A DNA stretch of 44,595 nt from positions 1 through 44,595 of the IMG/VR virus record IMGVR_UViG_3300026557_000006; one strand, given 5' to 3'. The notes below the pieces were generated by a model. That model was given only the letters and a program-made list of their open reading frames with translations, ran no database searches and was not told the origin of the DNA. A program made the position numbers and the translations under genes. Within the stretch, counting starts at the first letter, position 1. Each line of letters begins with the position of its first letter. The stretch is from a virus. Shown piece by piece: positions 43,982 to 44,595 of this stretch.

Positions 43982-44256
43982 AACATTGTCCTACCTGTCA
44001 TCAACCGGTGCGACACTTTCGCTTCGGCGCTTATCTGTCGCCACGTCAGATCCAGGTCATTGACGCGGTGGTGGCGGCTGGTGATGTTGGCCTCAGTCAA
44101 CAGGACCTAGCCAACAGGCTCGGCATCACCTGCAACGGCATTCGCTCGCATGTTTGGTTGATCAACGAGATGCTGGTGCACACCGACACCAAGATTATAT
44201 CGGATCACAGCGGCTACAAGATTGTCATTGACAAGAAGGTCGCAAGTGGGGGATGA
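43969..44256 (+). CDS. Zinc-ribbon plus winged-helix DNA-binding protein
   Basis: The product has 95 residues: an N-terminal CPTCHQPVRHF half-ribbon, then helices SPRQIQVIDAVVAAGDVGLS and QQDLANRLGITCNGIRSHVW, and a wing ending KIISDHSGYKIVIDKK, like the OmpR/PhoB-type winged helix (recognition helix, then T.KI.S..GY.I). It likely regulates transcription. It is the last gene before the double terminator. It has no clear SD, so translation may depend on the upstream structure. Confidence 0.72.
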   Translation: MQRLKHCPTCHQPVRHFRFGAYLSPRQIQVIDAVVAAGDVGLSQQDLANRLGITCNGIRSHVWLINEMLVHTDTKIISDHSGYKIVIDKKVASGG

Positions 44257-44317
44257 AAGCCATGTTGCCTTCCCGTTCCGTTAGGCAGCGTTTCCTCCCT
44301 ATGGGTATATCCTTGCT

Positions 44318-44347
44318 CCCGCTGGCTTGCGCCGGCGGGGGTTTTTT
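44318..44347 (+). terminator. Rho-independent terminator 1 at operon end
   Basis: CCCGCTGGC (44318-44326), loop TTGC, GCCGGCGGG (44331-44339; one G-T pair), then T6 at 44342-44347. Confidence 0.88.
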
Positions 44348-44396
44348 GCGACTGTGTGGTGTCCATGTTCCTGAAACATGACGCTCTCACCTGACG

Positions 44397-44435
44397 GGAC
44401 CGGTGCTTGCGACTTGCGGCGCCGGTCCTTTTTTT
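44397..44435 (+). terminator. Rho-independent terminator 2 before terminal repeat
   Basis: GGACCGG (44397-44403) and CCGGTCC (44422-44428) pair perfectly and are followed by T7. Together with the preceding terminator it isolates the late accessory operon from the region that joins the genome ends. Confidence 0.88.
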
Positions 44436-44451
44436 GCTAAGTGAGCGGGTG

Positions 44452-44595
44452 CGGTGCACCTTTCGGCCGGCGCCGGCGAGCCGGTACAAGAAGGTCAACG
44501 AGAGCACCGCACTCGGTTTCCATCATGAGCCCCCCGGCTCAACGGCCCGGAAACCTCACGATCGCTCGTTGGCCACGCCGGGTCATGTCACTCGA
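44452..44595. repeat. Right copy of 144-bp terminal direct repeat
   Basis: Identical to 1-144 except G at 44469 (T at 18). In this copy the sequence GCCGGCGCCGGC is a perfect palindrome, which the left copy's T destroys. Between terminator 2 and this repeat there are only 16 bases, so when joined the region forms the leader of the gene at 155. Confidence 0.93.

Noticed and set aside
1-44595. CRISPR array, insertion sequence, integrase or phage polymerase
   Set aside because: No spaced direct repeats of CRISPR type, no transposase motif, and no recognisable integrase or polymerase motifs were found.

Overview
The window looks like a near-complete genome of a tailed phage (podovirus-like head, adaptor, nozzle and ejection-protein order) infecting an alphaproteobacterium, probably one of the Hyphomicrobiales. 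Evidence for the host: high GC, a GcrA-family protein (a regulator restricted to alphaproteobacteria and their phages), an Omp25/RopB-like outer-membrane barrel, and Shine-Dalgarno sites that extend into the GGTGATC of 16S rRNA. The first and last 144 bases are the same sequence with one mismatch. The molecule is therefore circularly closed or terminally redundant, with a unit length of about 44.45 kb.

Layout. (1) 0.15-4.2 kb: accessory and lysis genes (YkgJ-type metal-binding protein, 2OG-Fe(II) oxygenase fused to a DUF6817-like domain, endolysin, holin-like membrane proteins), then tRNA-Thr, an outer-membrane barrel gene and a terminator. (2) 4.2-28.5 kb, all plus strand and tightly overlapping: large terminase, portal, scaffold-like proteins, major capsid protein, adaptor and nozzle proteins, GNAT acetyltransferase, very large Gly/Ala-rich and ejection-type proteins, decoration-like proteins and a tail-fibre-like protein. 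(3) 28.5-31.4 kb, minus strand: recombination operon (YqaJ exonuclease, Bet/RecT annealing protein) ending in a DUF1902/HicB-like protein. (4) 31.4-35.7 kb, plus strand: divergent repressor-like gene, GcrA homologue, Rmf-like protein and a two-gene replication cassette carrying iteron-like repeats. (5) 35.7-38.8 kb, minus strand: XRE regulator, M20/M28-like zinc peptidase and a large zinc-ribbon protein. (6) 38.8-39.8 kb: non-coding, palindrome-rich, with a candidate structured RNA. (7) 39.8-44.3 kb, plus strand: about 18 very small genes joined by ATGA/TGATG overlaps, including a Tad2 (DUF2829) anti-defence homologue, several membrane microproteins, and a short protein whose C-terminus resembles the N-terminus of this phage's own capsid protein.

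How it works together: the virion module is one long co-directional transcript with few internal terminators. The minus-strand recombination operon and the plus-strand early genes diverge from a small control region at 31.44-31.50 kb that has a good -35 box and inverted repeats. No integrase, RNA polymerase, DNA polymerase or primase is recognisable, so replication probably depends on host machinery recruited by the 33.65-34.77 kb genes. If the phage is temperate, it does not use a recognisable integrase.

Quality note: at four places a reading frame is broken in a way that one missing base in a short homopolymer would repair (about 6714, 22506, 35328 and 36261). Together with the mismatch between the terminal repeats, this suggests residual sequencing indels, and these should be checked before the genes are treated as truly broken.
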